A DNA stretch of 9,302 nt from Methylocapsa sp. (GCA_017353815.1 JAFMSB010000042.1:1-9302), one strand, 5' to 3'; counted from the first letter of the stretch, positions 1 through 7,047 are shown. Made by a program: numbers and translations. The notes: generated from the sequence alone by a model not told the origin.

Positions 1-2
1 AT

Positions 3-209
3 CAAGCCCTTAAGGCGCTCAAGAAAAAGATGCAGCGGGAGGGCATATTTCGCGAAATGAAACTGCGCGGCCATTACGAAAAACCATCCGAAAAACGCGC
101 CCGGGAGAAGGCGGAAGCGTTGCGCCGCGCGCGGAAGCTCGCGCGCAAGAAGTTGCAGCGCGAAGGGCTGTTGCCGGTAAAACCTAGGCCCGCAATGGGG
201 GCGCGTTGA
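3..209 (+). CDS. rpsU: 30S ribosomal protein S21, C-terminal part (5' end outside window)
   Basis: The open frame enters from the left edge and ends at the TGA at 207-209, leaving 68 residues. It opens with [16 protein letters not shown], continues [19 protein letters not shown] and then a run of Arg/Lys/Ala-rich helix ending QREGLL. This is the characteristic S21 pattern: a Lys/Arg-rich helix, the FREMK segment, the YEKPSE(K/R)R motif, then a basic helix. S21 is a small-subunit protein that sits near the anti-Shine-Dalgarno region of 16S rRNA and assists initiation. The tail [11 protein letters not shown] after QREGLL extends past the usual end of short S21 proteins; longer basic or proline-containing tails occur in alphaproteobacterial S21. 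Only the first residues, roughly a dozen or more, are missing. Codon use matches the neighbours. I see no T-rich hairpin after the stop. Confidence 0.93.
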   Translation, partial: QALKALKKKMQREGIFREMKLRGHYEKPSEKRAREKAEALRRARKLARKKLQREGLLPVKPRPAMGAR

Positions 210-304
210 GCTTTCCCGCGGGAGCATACCGCTCTGGCTTGCGAGCCCGGCGAAGCGAAGGCGCCGCCTGTGAAATAATCCGCACCTGACGAGGGAGTGG
301 CATC

Positions 305-1180
305 GTGGCGGGGCGAAGCGGCGGTTCGGTTTCATTCAAGCTGCGGCGCAAATCCGTCCTTCCAGTTCTTGCGGCCGGCCTCGCCTTTTGCCTTGCCGGG
401 TGCGAATCGCCGGATATCTCGACCAACCCGGGCAAGGGTGTGGCCGAGCTCGCCAATCAATCTCCGCAGGAGGCAGAGGCGAATCTTGCCTCGCTTTCCA
501 GCGTCATCGCGCGCAACCCGGCAAGCGCCGCGGCCTACAATACGCGCGGCGTGGCTTATGCGCGGAGCGGAAAATTTCAAGATGCGATTGCCGATTTCAC
601 CGAGGCACTGAGGCTCGAACCGGGAAATGCCGCGGTCTTGACGAACAGGGCTCTTGCCTACCGCCAGACCGGCCGCGACGATTCGGCGCTCGCCGACTTC
701 AGCCGCGCGATCGAGGCCAACCCAAACCACGCGCCCGCCTATCTCGGCCGCGCCAATCTCTTGCGCGCTCAGAGCCGGCTCGATGACGCCCGCGCCGATC
801 TCGACCAAGCGATCCGGCTCAATCCTGGAAATGCACAGGCCTTTCATGCCCGGGGCCTCATCTATCAGCGCCAGGGTCTGCACGAGCAGGCGATCACCGA
901 TTTCGACAATGCGATCGACCGCGATCCTCTTGCTGCAGCGCCCTACGAGGCACGCGGACAAAGCCTGATCGCAATTGGAAAGAGCGAAAAGGCGATTTTG
1001 GACTTTAACGCGGCGCTCAATATCAACAATAAGAACGCCGACGCATGGGCAGGCCTGGGCCTCGCCTATGAGAAAACCGGAAATCGCGCGAAGGCAATCG
1101 AGTCCTATGAGCGCGCGCTTGCCTTCGATCCGGGCAGCCCCGCCGCCAAGGAAGGTCTTGCCCGCAATGGGCGCAGTTGA
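305..1180 (+). CDS. TPR-repeat lipoprotein (NlpI-like arrangement)
   Basis: This gene encodes 291 residues from a GTG start at 305; GAGGGAG lies a suitable distance upstream and no in-frame ATG fits better. The N-terminus has basic residues (KLRRK, 12-16), a hydrophobic stretch (18-30) and a lipobox LAGC ending at Cys33, so it should be a lipoprotein exported by Sec and processed by signal peptidase II. Residues about 73-276 form six back-to-back 34-residue TPR units, each with the usual G/A-Y-A spacing and ending in a (D/E/N)P turn such as LEP, ANP, LNP and FDP. TPR solenoids bind protein partners; nothing here shows a catalytic site. In layout it resembles NlpI-type periplasmic or outer-membrane TPR lipoproteins, but that is structural analogy and not demonstrated orthology. 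It precedes prfC by 51 bp and may be co-transcribed with it, although the functions have no obvious link. Confidence 0.9.
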   Translation: MAGRSGGSVSFKLRRKSVLPVLAAGLAFCLAGCESPDISTNPGKGVAELANQSPQEAEANLASLSSVIARNPASAAAYNTRGVAYARSGKFQDAIADFTEALRLEPGNAAVLTNRALAYRQTGRDDSALADFSRAIEANPNHAPAYLGRANLLRAQSRLDDARADLDQAIRLNPGNAQAFHARGLIYQRQGLHEQAITDFDNAIDRDPLAAAPYEARGQSLIAIGKSEKAILDFNAALNINNKNADAWAGLGLAYEKTGNRAKAIESYERALAFDPGSPAAKEGLARNGRS

Positions 1181-1231
1181 GGCCGCGCCGGCATTTGACA
1201 TTCCCTCCTGCCTCTGCAACCACCCGGCAGC

Positions 1232-2797
1232 ATGAACCGGCTCGATCCCGTCGCAAGGCGAAGAACCTTTGCGATCATCTCCCACCCCGATGCGGGCAAG
1301 ACGACGCTCACCGAGAAGCTCCTGCTTTTTGGCGGCGCGATTCAGCTTGCCGGAGAAGTGCGCGCGAAGGCCAACCGGCGCAAGACGCGCTCCGACTGGA
1401 TGGGCATGGAGCGCGAGCGCGGTATCTCGATCGTCACTTCGGTGATGACGTTCGAATATGACGGCTGCGTGTTCAATTTGCTCGATACCCCAGGCCATGA
1501 GGATTTTTCGGAGGACACTTACCGGACTCTGACCGCCGTCGATTCGGCGGTGATGGTGATCGACGCGGCCAAAGGCATCGAGGCGCGCACGCGCAAATTG
1601 TTCGAAATATGCCGCCTGCGCGATATTCCAATCCTCACTTTCATCAACAAGCTCGACCGCGAATCGCGCGACCCGTTCGAGCTATTGGACGAGATCGAAA
1701 AGGCGCTTGCGCTCGATGCTGCGCCCGTTACTTGGCCGCTCGGCCGCGGCCGCAGTTTTGCGGGTACGTTCGATCTTGGCCGCAACCTCGTCCGGCTGCT
1801 TGATCGCGGCGGCGAGCCCGCAAGTGTTACCGGGCCGGAAGATCCTTTCGTCAAAGGCGTTTTGAGCGAGCCGGATTTCACCCAAGCTTGCGAGGAAATC
1901 GATCTTGCTCGCGCCGGGCACAAAGCCTTCGATCGCGGCGCCTATTTGGAGGGCCATCTGACGCCCGTCTTTTTTGGCAGCGCGCTTCGCAATTTCGGGG
2001 TGCGCGATCTCATCGAGGCTCTCAGAGATTTTGCGCCGCCGCCGCGCGTACATTCCTGCTCTGTGCGCACGATCGATCCCCGCGACGGCAAAATGTCCGG
2101 CTTCGTGTTTAAAATCCAGGCGAATATGGATCCAAATCATCGCGACCGCATTGCCTTTCTGCGTGTTTGTTCGGGCAGGCTTGCGCGCGGGATGAAAGTC
2201 AAGCTCGTGCGGACCGGTAAGATCATTTCGCTCAACGCGCCGCAATTCTTCTTCGCCCAGGACCGGCAGCTCGCGCAGGAGGCTTATGCCGGCGATGTTG
2301 TCGGCATTCCCAACCACGGCCTTCTGCGTATCGGCGACACCTTGACGGAGGGCGAGGAGTTCGCCTTTCGCGGGATCCCAAGCTTTGCCCCGGAAATTCT
2401 CCGGCGGGTGAAAGCGGGCGATGCGATGAAGGCCAAAAAACTCCGCGAAGCTTTGGGCCAAATGGCCGAGGAAGGCGTCGTGCAGCTCTTTGTGCCGACC
2501 GACGGATCCGGCGCAATCGCGGGCGTCGTCGGCGCCTTGCAGCTCGACGTCTTGGCGTCACGCTTGCAGGCCGAATATGGTTTGAGCGTCAGTTTCGAGC
2601 CGAGCCGGTTTGAGTTCGCGCGCTGGATTTCGGCGCCAAGTCCTGTTGCCCGCGATAGGTTTATCGAGGCGCATCCGGCGGCCATCGCACGCGATCTCGA
2701 TGGCGCGCCAGTGTTTATGGCTGCCTCAAGCTTCGATCTCAAATATGAGCAGGGCAAATGGCCAGAGATTGTTTTCTCGGATATCAAGGATTATTGA
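1232..2797 (+). CDS. prfC: Peptide chain release factor 3 (RF3)
   Basis: This gene encodes 521 residues, close to the roughly 529 of E. coli RF3. RF3 is the translational GTPase that recycles RF1/RF2 from the ribosome after peptide release. The G domain is intact: G1 HPDAGKTT (18-25), G2 with RERGISIVTS (61-70), G3 DTPGH (85-89) followed by the RF3-typical EDFSEDTYRTL region, G4 NKLD (139-142), and a G5-like GSAL (249-252). RF3-type domain II begins around 285 with GFVFKIQANMDPNHRDRIAF, and domain III runs to the C-terminus. The DFSEDTYRT and IQANMDP segments separate RF3 from EF-G and LepA. The ATG at 1232 gives the standard N-terminus, but the upstream Shine-Dalgarno is weak. The gene is 51 bp after the TPR lipoprotein on the same strand. 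No truncation or frameshift is seen. Confidence 0.97.
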   Translation: MNRLDPVARRRTFAIISHPDAGKTTLTEKLLLFGGAIQLAGEVRAKANRRKTRSDWMGMERERGISIVTSVMTFEYDGCVFNLLDTPGHEDFSEDTYRTLTAVDSAVMVIDAAKGIEARTRKLFEICRLRDIPILTFINKLDRESRDPFELLDEIEKALALDAAPVTWPLGRGRSFAGTFDLGRNLVRLLDRGGEPASVTGPEDPFVKGVLSEPDFTQACEEIDLARAGHKAFDRGAYLEGHLTPVFFGSALRNFGVRDLIEALRDFAPPPRVHSCSVRTIDPRDGKMSGFVFKIQANMDPNHRDRIAFLRVCSGRLARGMKVKLVRTGKIISLNAPQFFFAQDRQLAQEAYAGDVVGIPNHGLLRIGDTLTEGEEFAFRGIPSFAPEILRRVKAGDAMKAKKLREALGQMAEEGVVQLFVPTDGSGAIAGVVGALQLDVLASRLQAEYGLSVSFEPSRFEFARWISAPSPVARDRFIEAHPAAIARDLDGAPVFMAASSFDLKYEQGKWPEIVFSDIKDY

Positions 2798-2813
2798 GGC
2801 AAGGAGGCGCAGG

Positions 2814-2830
2814 CTTGACCGTGGGTCAAG
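2814..2830. repeat. Inverted repeat after prfC (7-bp arms, 3-nt loop)
   Basis: CTTGACC at 2814-2820 and GGTCAAG at 2824-2830 are exact reverse complements separated by GTG. The repeat lies 17 bases after the prfC stop in the 132-bp gap before the DUF1523 gene. No T-tract follows, so it is not a classical intrinsic terminator. It could be an RNA 3'-end stem or a protein-binding dyad. Only the symmetry is directly visible; the function is unknown. Confidence 0.4.
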
Positions 2831-2929
2831 TCGGCGATCTGGCAAATGGCCATCTAGTCATTGCGGTTTGGCGGGGTTAATACCGTTTCACCGGGATCCC
2901 GATATTAAGTCGAGAGGTGGACAAGCGTC

Positions 2930-3475
2930 ATGGCCATAAATCTCCGCCGCATTTGGCTCCCCGCCATAACCGCGCTCGTCTTTGCCGCGCCTGCAATTGC
3001 AATCTTGGATTATTTCCTTCCCCATCACCTGATTCTGAAAATGGTAGGAACGGACGTCAAACGCGTTTCCGGAAGCGGCCGGGCAGATTCGCAATTTGAC
3101 ATACGCTACATTTACTCCGAAGACATTGATACGAAAAAGCCGCGCGTGTTTCGCAATGAAGACACCGGCTGGGGCTTCCCATGGTACTTCAAATTTAACT
3201 CTTCCGATGTCCAGGCGGCGGCACGAGCCATATCGAATGAGGGCGGGACCGCTGCTATCACCTATTACGGCTGGCGCATCCAGCTTTTTTCAATGTATCC
3301 GAACGTGATCAAAATTAAACGCGCCGATCCGGGCACCGCCATTATTCCTTGGTTCAATATCGCATTTTTCACGGTTGTGATTGGCGGCGCCCTTTGGCTC
3401 GCGTTATGGATTCGCGGCATAAGAAAGCGGCGCAGCTTGGCGCGCGAGGGCGCGCGCAGCACGCAGCGGGACTAA
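2930..3475 (+). CDS. DUF1523 family membrane-anchored protein
   Basis: This gene encodes 181 residues from an ATG at 2930, preceded by GAGAGG about 12 bases upstream. An N-terminal hydrophobic segment (about 8-26, possibly a signal anchor) and a second membrane segment (about 142-164) followed by the basic IRKRR region flank a soluble domain of about 110 residues, probably periplasmic. The domain carries the blocks I associate with DUF1523: VGTDVKR (39-45), RVFRNEDTGWGFPWYFKF (72-89) and YYGWRIQLFSMYPN (112-125). The biochemical role is not known; the name marks an uncharacterised conserved alphaproteobacterial family. The gene is probably transcribed alone, since prfC ends 132 bp upstream and zur converges from the right with only 20 bp between the stop codons. 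The family call is from memory of its motifs. Confidence 0.82.
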   Translation: MAINLRRIWLPAITALVFAAPAIAILDYFLPHHLILKMVGTDVKRVSGSGRADSQFDIRYIYSEDIDTKKPRVFRNEDTGWGFPWYFKFNSSDVQAAARAISNEGGTAAITYYGWRIQLFSMYPNVIKIKRADPGTAIIPWFNIAFFTVVIGGALWLALWIRGIRKRRSLAREGARSTQRD

Positions 3476-3495
3476 CGGAAAAGGGCGCACGAAAA

Positions 3496-3993
3496 CTAAG
3501 CCGCCGCGCACGACCGGCAACGGCCGGCGACCTCCATCACCTGCGAACGGGGAAAGAACTTGGCCTCGTCCGCAAGCTCCCCAAGAATTGCACGCATGGC
3601 GGGCGAGGCCGCCTCCACGACTTCGCCGCACACTTCGCAAATCAAAAATACGATCGGCTCTTTTGAGTCGTGGCCATGCCCGCAAGCAAGATAGGCGTTG
3701 CGCGAAGCGAGTCTATGGACGAGACAGTTTTCGAGCAGGAAATCGAGCGCGCGGTAGATCGAAATCGGCGCCGGGCGCTTGCCGGTTACTTCGGCGATGC
3801 GGTCGATCATTTCATAGGCGCCGAGCGGGCGCCCCTCGCTGGCGAGAAGCTCAAGAATCCGCCGCCGCCCGGGAGTCAAGCTTATTTGGTTCTCCCGGCA
3901 AAGCGCGAGCGCCGCATCGATAGCGCTGTTGCGGAGATGGCCCCGGGCCTTGGCCGTCCCGGCTGGGCGGGGCGATTCGTGTGAGACTTTCAT
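3496..3993 (-). CDS. zur: Fur-family transcriptional regulator, Zur type (zinc uptake repressor)
   Basis: This gene encodes 165 residues. The winged-helix DNA-binding half (about 20-95) contains LTPGRRRILELL and a recognition-helix region around PISIYRALDFLLENCLVHRL. The metal-binding dimerisation half contains ACGHGHDS (103-110), CEVC (119-122) and CRSC (159-162). The paired CxxC motifs are the structural zinc site of Fur-family proteins, and the ACGHGHD/FLICEVCGEVVEA arrangement resembles Zur rather than Fur, PerR or Irr. Zur represses zinc-uptake genes such as znuABC when zinc is sufficient. No znu genes are in the window, so this is an orphan regulator here. The frame stays open upstream to an ATG at 4083, but the ATG at 3993 gives the usual N-terminus. 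It has no Shine-Dalgarno and a TATTAT box only a few bases upstream. The gene diverges from bdhA and converges with the DUF1523 gene. Confidence 0.88.
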   Translation of the reverse strand: MKVSHESPRPAGTAKARGHLRNSAIDAALALCRENQISLTPGRRRILELLASEGRPLGAYEMIDRIAEVTGKRPAPISIYRALDFLLENCLVHRLASRNAYLACGHGHDSKEPIVFLICEVCGEVVEAASPAMRAILGELADEAKFFPRSQVMEVAGRCRSCAAA

Positions 3994-4007
3994 AACACGA
4001 TAATATC
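3991..4007 (-). promoter_or_regulatory. Possible zur promoter or autoregulatory AT-rich element
   Basis: On the minus strand the bases just before the zur start read GATATTATCGTGTT followed by ATG. TATTAT resembles a -10 hexamer, and the imperfect dyad of ATA/TAT halves resembles the AT-rich operators used by Zur/Fur proteins. If TATTAT is the -10 box, transcription would begin at or next to the ATG, giving a leaderless mRNA, which agrees with the lack of a Shine-Dalgarno. No good -35 box is visible. This is inference from a short, degenerate motif. Confidence 0.25.
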
Positions 4008-4133
4008 CGAACTGCGGGACAAGCGCTAACCTTCGAATCGAGTGCTGTGCGGGGTTCATATTTTTGCAGTGCCGCTGTAACATGGGCGGCGCAACAATCC
4101 GCCGCAGCCACGGCTTATCCTCCGGAGGGAGAC

Positions 4134-4919
4134 ATGACCCTTAGAGCACGAAACGCGATTGTCACCGGCTCGACCAGCGGCATTGGCCTGGCGATTGCCC
4201 GCGCCCTTGCCAGGGAAGGCGCCAATGTCATGATCAACGGCCTCGGCGATGCCGCCGCCATCGAGGCCGAGCGGGCCGCGATCGCGAAGGATTTTGGGGT
4301 CAAGTCTCTCTATTCCCCGGCAGATATGACCCAGCCGGATCAGATCCGCGCTATGGTGAAGGAGGCCGAAAGCAAGCTTGGCTCCGCCGATATCCTCGTG
4401 AACAATGCCGGCATCCAGCATGTGGCGCCGATCGAGGAATTTCCGCGCGAAACATGGGACATGATCATCGCCATCAATCTATCGGCCGCGTTCCATGCGA
4501 TGGCGGCGGCCATTCCGGGCATGAAAGCGCGCAAATGGGGCCGCATCGTTAGCACGGCATCGGCGCACTCGCTCGTCGCTTCGCCATTCAAAAGCGCCTA
4601 TGTAACCGCCAAACATGGGCTCGCCGGGCTGACCAAGACGGCGGCATTGGAGCTTGCAACTTTTGGCATCACGGTTAATTGCGTCTCGCCCGGTTATGTG
4701 TGGACGCCGCTCGTCGAAAAGCAAATCCCCGACACAATGGCCGCGCGCCACATGACCCGCGAACAGGTCATGCATGACGTGCTCTTGGTCGCCCAGCCAA
4801 CGAAACAGTTTGTCCAGCCCGAAGAGGTTGCCGCGCTCTTTGTCTTTCTTTGCTCGGACGCGGCGGCGCAGATCACCGGCGCCAATTACACGATCGACGG
4901 CGGCTGGACGGCAGAATAA
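4134..4919 (+). CDS. bdhA: D-3-hydroxybutyrate dehydrogenase (SDR family)
   Basis: This gene encodes 261 residues, the normal length for bacterial 3-hydroxybutyrate dehydrogenase, which oxidises (R)-3-hydroxybutyrate to acetoacetate with NAD+ in the cytoplasm during use of polyhydroxybutyrate. Visible motifs are the cofactor loop TGSTSGIG (11-18), NNAG (90-93), and the catalytic residues Asn115, Ser143, Tyr156 and Lys160. Residues matching the substrate-binding set described for Pseudomonas HBDH are also present with a one-residue offset: Gln95, His145, Lys153 and Gln197. The C-terminus IDGGWTAE is typical. At 188 there is a Tyr in the SPGYVWTPLVEKQI motif where the Pseudomonas enzyme has Trp. 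The start at 4134 has a strong GGAGGGA Shine-Dalgarno a few bases upstream; the longer frame from 4047 lacks one and adds non-homologous sequence. No PHB synthase or acetoacetate genes are adjacent. It diverges from zur across 140 bp. Confidence 0.92.
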   Translation: MTLRARNAIVTGSTSGIGLAIARALAREGANVMINGLGDAAAIEAERAAIAKDFGVKSLYSPADMTQPDQIRAMVKEAESKLGSADILVNNAGIQHVAPIEEFPRETWDMIIAINLSAAFHAMAAAIPGMKARKWGRIVSTASAHSLVASPFKSAYVTAKHGLAGLTKTAALELATFGITVNCVSPGYVWTPLVEKQIPDTMAARHMTREQVMHDVLLVAQPTKQFVQPEEVAALFVFLCSDAAAQITGANYTIDGGWTAE

Positions 4920-5055
4920 ACGGCAATAGCGCGGCTGGGGAAGCAGCCAAGCCTGGCCACTCTCAATGCGGCAGAGACAGCGGAAATGCCGGGCGCGATC
5001 GCCACGGCCAGCCCGCGCTGCCTCTGCGCAAAGAGAGAGCTCCAAAAGCTGTGTT

Positions 5056-5080
5056 GGAACCAAATTTGTCGGCGGCGATT
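5056..5080 (+). promoter_or_regulatory. Possible EcfG-type general stress promoter upstream of the CsbD-like gene
   Basis: GGAAC at 5056-5060 matches the conserved -35 element of alphaproteobacterial EcfG (general stress response sigma) promoters. The consensus is GGAAC, 16-17 bases, then CGTT. Here a 16-base spacer leads to GATT (5077-5080), which matches only the last two bases; CGAT occurs with a 15-base spacer. The site is 65 bases before a CsbD-like ORF, and CsbD genes are classic stress-regulon members, which raises the prior. The -10 match is weak, so this remains tentative. Confidence 0.3.
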
Positions 5081-5144
5081 AAGGGGATCAGCGGCCTCGG
5101 AAATTGCCGGGCCTAATCATGAGGGGAGTGCAAAGGAGATCGCT

Positions 5145-5342
5145 ATGACCTGGAACTCATTCAAGCGGCTCTGGACGCTTCTCACCGAAAAGATCAAACA
5201 GTGCTGGGACCAACTTACCGGTAACGCTGATTTGATTTTCTCGGCGGTTCCCGCCCGAGTCGCGAAATGGCCGGGGCGGCGTGCCCCGCGGCCCAATGCG
5301 GCCAGATCGCCGCTGGATCCAAATTTCTTCCAGCTCGACTAG
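5145..5342 (+). CDS. Small protein with CsbD-like N-terminal half
   Basis: This 65-residue ORF starts at the ATG at 5145, with AAAGGAG ending 7 bases upstream, one of the best ribosome-binding sites in the window. The first 30 residues have a tryptophan/lysine pattern, MTWNSFKRLW then EKIKQCWDQLTGNADLI. This follows the CsbD layout of MxW, a Trp near residue 10, KxK, W near 21, LT, then D. CsbD proteins are small stress-induced proteins of unclear biochemical role. After residue 30, CsbD normally has a G(K/R)RxQLxGKIQxxYG segment; here there is instead a Pro/Arg-rich stretch (VPARVAKWPGRRAPRPNAAR) ending NFFQLD. Either the C-terminal half has diverged or an old frameshift changed it; no other frame restores a clear CsbD end. 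It is isolated, with bdhA ending 225 bp upstream and the EVE gene converging downstream. Confidence 0.55.
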   Translation: MTWNSFKRLWTLLTEKIKQCWDQLTGNADLIFSAVPARVAKWPGRRAPRPNAARSPLDPNFFQLD

Positions 5343-5361
5343 CCGCACCGGCAAAGCCAAA

Positions 5362-5390
5362 AGCTGCGGGTTGCTTCGACACCCGCAGCT
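5362..5390 (-). terminator. Rho-independent terminator for the EVE/gpsA operon, possibly bidirectional
   Basis: AGCTGCGGGT (5362-5371) and ACCCGCAGCT (5381-5390) form a perfect 10-bp GC-rich stem with a 9-base loop. Read on the minus strand, the stem is followed by a T-rich run (TTTTGGCTTTG), as expected for an intrinsic terminator of the leftward gpsA-EVE transcript. The stem overlaps the EVE stop codon at 5389-5391 by two bases. It lies 20 bases after the stop of the rightward CsbD-like gene, so it may also stop that transcript, though the plus-strand T-tract is poor. Confidence 0.8.
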
Positions 5391-5811
5391 AGCTTGCTGG
5401 TAAGCCTCCTTGCGCAGAAATAATCGTCCATTCCTCTTCGCTGACCTTCTGCACCGAAAGCCGCGAGTTCGTGACGAGTTCCATTTTTGCAAGCCGCGGA
5501 CCGGCTTTGACCGCTTCGAGGGTCACCGGCATTTTCATCGCCTCGACCGCGCGCACATCGACCATGCCGAACTTGCCGCTTTTGTCCGTCGGGTCGGGGT
5601 AATAGGGCTTTTTGATTTCGACGATGCCGGCGATCTTTCTTTCCTCGCCCGAGTGATAGAAGAAAGCTTGCTCGCCAACCTTCATTGCCATCAAATTTAG
5701 CTTTGCGCTGTGATTGCGCACGCCATCCCAGCATGTTCCCTTTTTCCCGGCCTTGACCTGATCCTGCCAGGACCATGTCTCAGGATCGCTCTTGAGCAGC
5801 CAATGCGCCAT
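5389..5811 (-). CDS. EVE domain-containing protein
   Basis: This gene encodes 140 residues from an ATG at 5811, with GAGG upstream on the minus strand. An in-frame ATG pair at 5850 would add 13 residues but lacks the family-typical start. Motifs of the EVE family (PF01878, related to thymocyte nuclear protein 1) run through the whole protein: WLLKSDPETWSW (4-15), CWDGVRN (27-33), a hydrophobic VGEQAFFYHS strand (45-54), IKKPYYPDP (66-74) and the C-terminal RLSVQKVSEEEW (117-128). EVE is a PUA-like fold that in characterised members binds modified bases such as 5-methylcytosine derivatives; the role of these stand-alone bacterial copies is not established. The gene follows gpsA by 46 bp on the same strand and ends in a shared hairpin terminator, so the two are probably one operon. 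This pairing recurs in alphaproteobacteria, often with a YciI-like gene between, which is absent here. Confidence 0.92.
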   Translation of the reverse strand: MAHWLLKSDPETWSWQDQVKAGKKGTCWDGVRNHSAKLNLMAMKVGEQAFFYHSGEERKIAGIVEIKKPYYPDPTDKSGKFGMVDVRAVEAMKMPVTLEAVKAGPRLAKMELVTNSRLSVQKVSEEEWTIISAQGGLPAS

Positions 5812-5857
5812 TGTTGCCTCGCGATTGCCTAACCGGCTCGAAATCATCACCGCCCAA

Positions 5858-6883
5858 TCAACTGACTTCCACGGCTTCGGCTTTCAAGGGCCGGGCGAGC
5901 AGATCGTCAATGGCTTCGCCGACCGTGATTCGCTCGGCAAGCACGGCATCGACAGCGGCCGCGATCGGCATTTCGATGCTCTTGGCATGGGCAAGATCGA
6001 GCAGCGCGCCGCAGGTGTGGACACCTTCGCAAAGCCCTCCACGCGCCATTGCTTCTGCGGCACCCGAGCCTCTTCCGAGCTCGACGCCCAAGGAATAATT
6101 GCGCGACAAGGCCGAGGTGCAGGTAAGGACGAGATCGCCAAGCCCCGAAAGCCCGACCAGTGTGGCAGTGTCCGCCCCATAAGCGCGGCCAAACCGGCCG
6201 AGCTCGGCAAAGCCCCGCGCAATCAGCGCCGCGGCCGCGCTTGCCCCAAGACCGCGGCCCGCAGCGATCCCGCTTGCGATCGCCAGCACATTCTTCGCCG
6301 CCCCGCCGATTTCGACGCCCCGGACGTCTGACGAGGAATAGAGCCGGAAGGAAGGCGAGGCCATTGCCGCCGCAAGTTCGGCCGCGAGAGCACCATCTTG
6401 CGCGGCAAGAGTGACGGCGGTCGGCAGGCCTGCCGCGACCTCTTTGGCAAAGCTCGGGCCAGAAAGAACGGCGGCGGGATTAGGAGGCAGAACGGATGCG
6501 GCGACTTCACTCAAAAAGAGGCCGGTTTCGCGCTCGATTCCCTTGGCGCAGATGATGACCGGCGCGCCTGCCGCAAGATGCGGTGCAAAATTCTGAAGCA
6601 CCTGCCGCAGTGCCTGCGCCGGAACCACGGCGAGCGCAAATGCGGCACCTTCGATTTCCGCCGGGTCCGTAACCGGGCTCACGTTCGAAGGAATTGGGAC
6701 GCCCGGCAGATGCCGCGCATTGAAGCCGGTTGCGCGCATCTCCGCCACATGCGCCGGGTCTCGCGCCCAGAGGATGATCTTGCCTTCGGCCTCAGCAACG
6801 GCGCGCGCGGCAAGGCACGCAAGAGCGGTGCCCCAGGCCCCGGCGCCGAGAACGGCGATACACGATTTGCGCTCCGGCGGCAT
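5858..6883 (-). CDS. gpsA: NAD(P)H-dependent glycerol-3-phosphate dehydrogenase
   Basis: This gene encodes 341 residues. The enzyme reduces dihydroxyacetone phosphate to sn-glycerol 3-phosphate, the backbone precursor of phospholipids, in the cytoplasm. The Rossmann loop GAGAWG is at 13-18, CAKGIE at 112-117 and LSGPSFAKEV at 140-149. The catalytic-lysine block GGAAKNVLAIASG is at 193-205 (Lys197), and SGLGDLVLTCTS is at 246-257, followed by RNYSLG and a GxCEGVHT motif. Length and motif spacing are standard. The open frame continues far upstream to 7357, but that part overlaps the divergent membrane-protein gene and is not conserved-looking. The ATG at 6883 puts the Rossmann loop at the usual distance. 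In-frame ATGs at 6946 and 6967 are alternatives, and all have poor Shine-Dalgarno sequences. The EVE gene follows. The common upstream partner tsaD is not present; the gene begins its own leftward unit. Confidence 0.95.
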   Translation of the reverse strand: MPPERKSCIAVLGAGAWGTALACLAARAVAEAEGKIILWARDPAHVAEMRATGFNARHLPGVPIPSNVSPVTDPAEIEGAAFALAVVPAQALRQVLQNFAPHLAAGAPVIICAKGIERETGLFLSEVAASVLPPNPAAVLSGPSFAKEVAAGLPTAVTLAAQDGALAAELAAAMASPSFRLYSSSDVRGVEIGGAAKNVLAIASGIAAGRGLGASAAAALIARGFAELGRFGRAYGADTATLVGLSGLGDLVLTCTSALSRNYSLGVELGRGSGAAEAMARGGLCEGVHTCGALLDLAHAKSIEMPIAAAVDAVLAERITVGEAIDDLLARPLKAEAVEVS

Positions 6884-7047
6884 TTCGTTTTTGTGCTTGC
6901 CTTTTTTCGGATTGGCCAGGCTGGGACCGAAACCTGCGATTAGCATTAGCCTTTGCCGCGGCCGCATGGCAAAGTTAGCACGGTTTTTGCTGTCTGGCGG
7001 AGCAAGAGGCAAGACCGTGTTTTCCTGCTGCCCGGAAATAGCGGCCG

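Noticed and set aside
332..1498. 388-residue minus-strand open frame opposite the TPR gene and the start of prfC
   Set aside because: It is antisense to two well-supported genes, shows no domain, and long antisense frames are common in GC-rich DNA.
2885..2900. GTTTCAC followed by CGGGATCCC, a partial parS look-alike
   Set aside because: Only the left half matches; the right half does not form the palindrome, so ParB binding is unlikely.
4933..4948. GGCTG/CAGCC hairpin just after bdhA as a terminator
   Set aside because: The stem is only 5 bp with no T-tract, so it is too weak to call.
4920..5144. Possible gene or small RNA in the 225-bp gap after bdhA
   Set aside because: The open frames here lack ribosome-binding sites and coding character; only the weak GGAAC element stands out.
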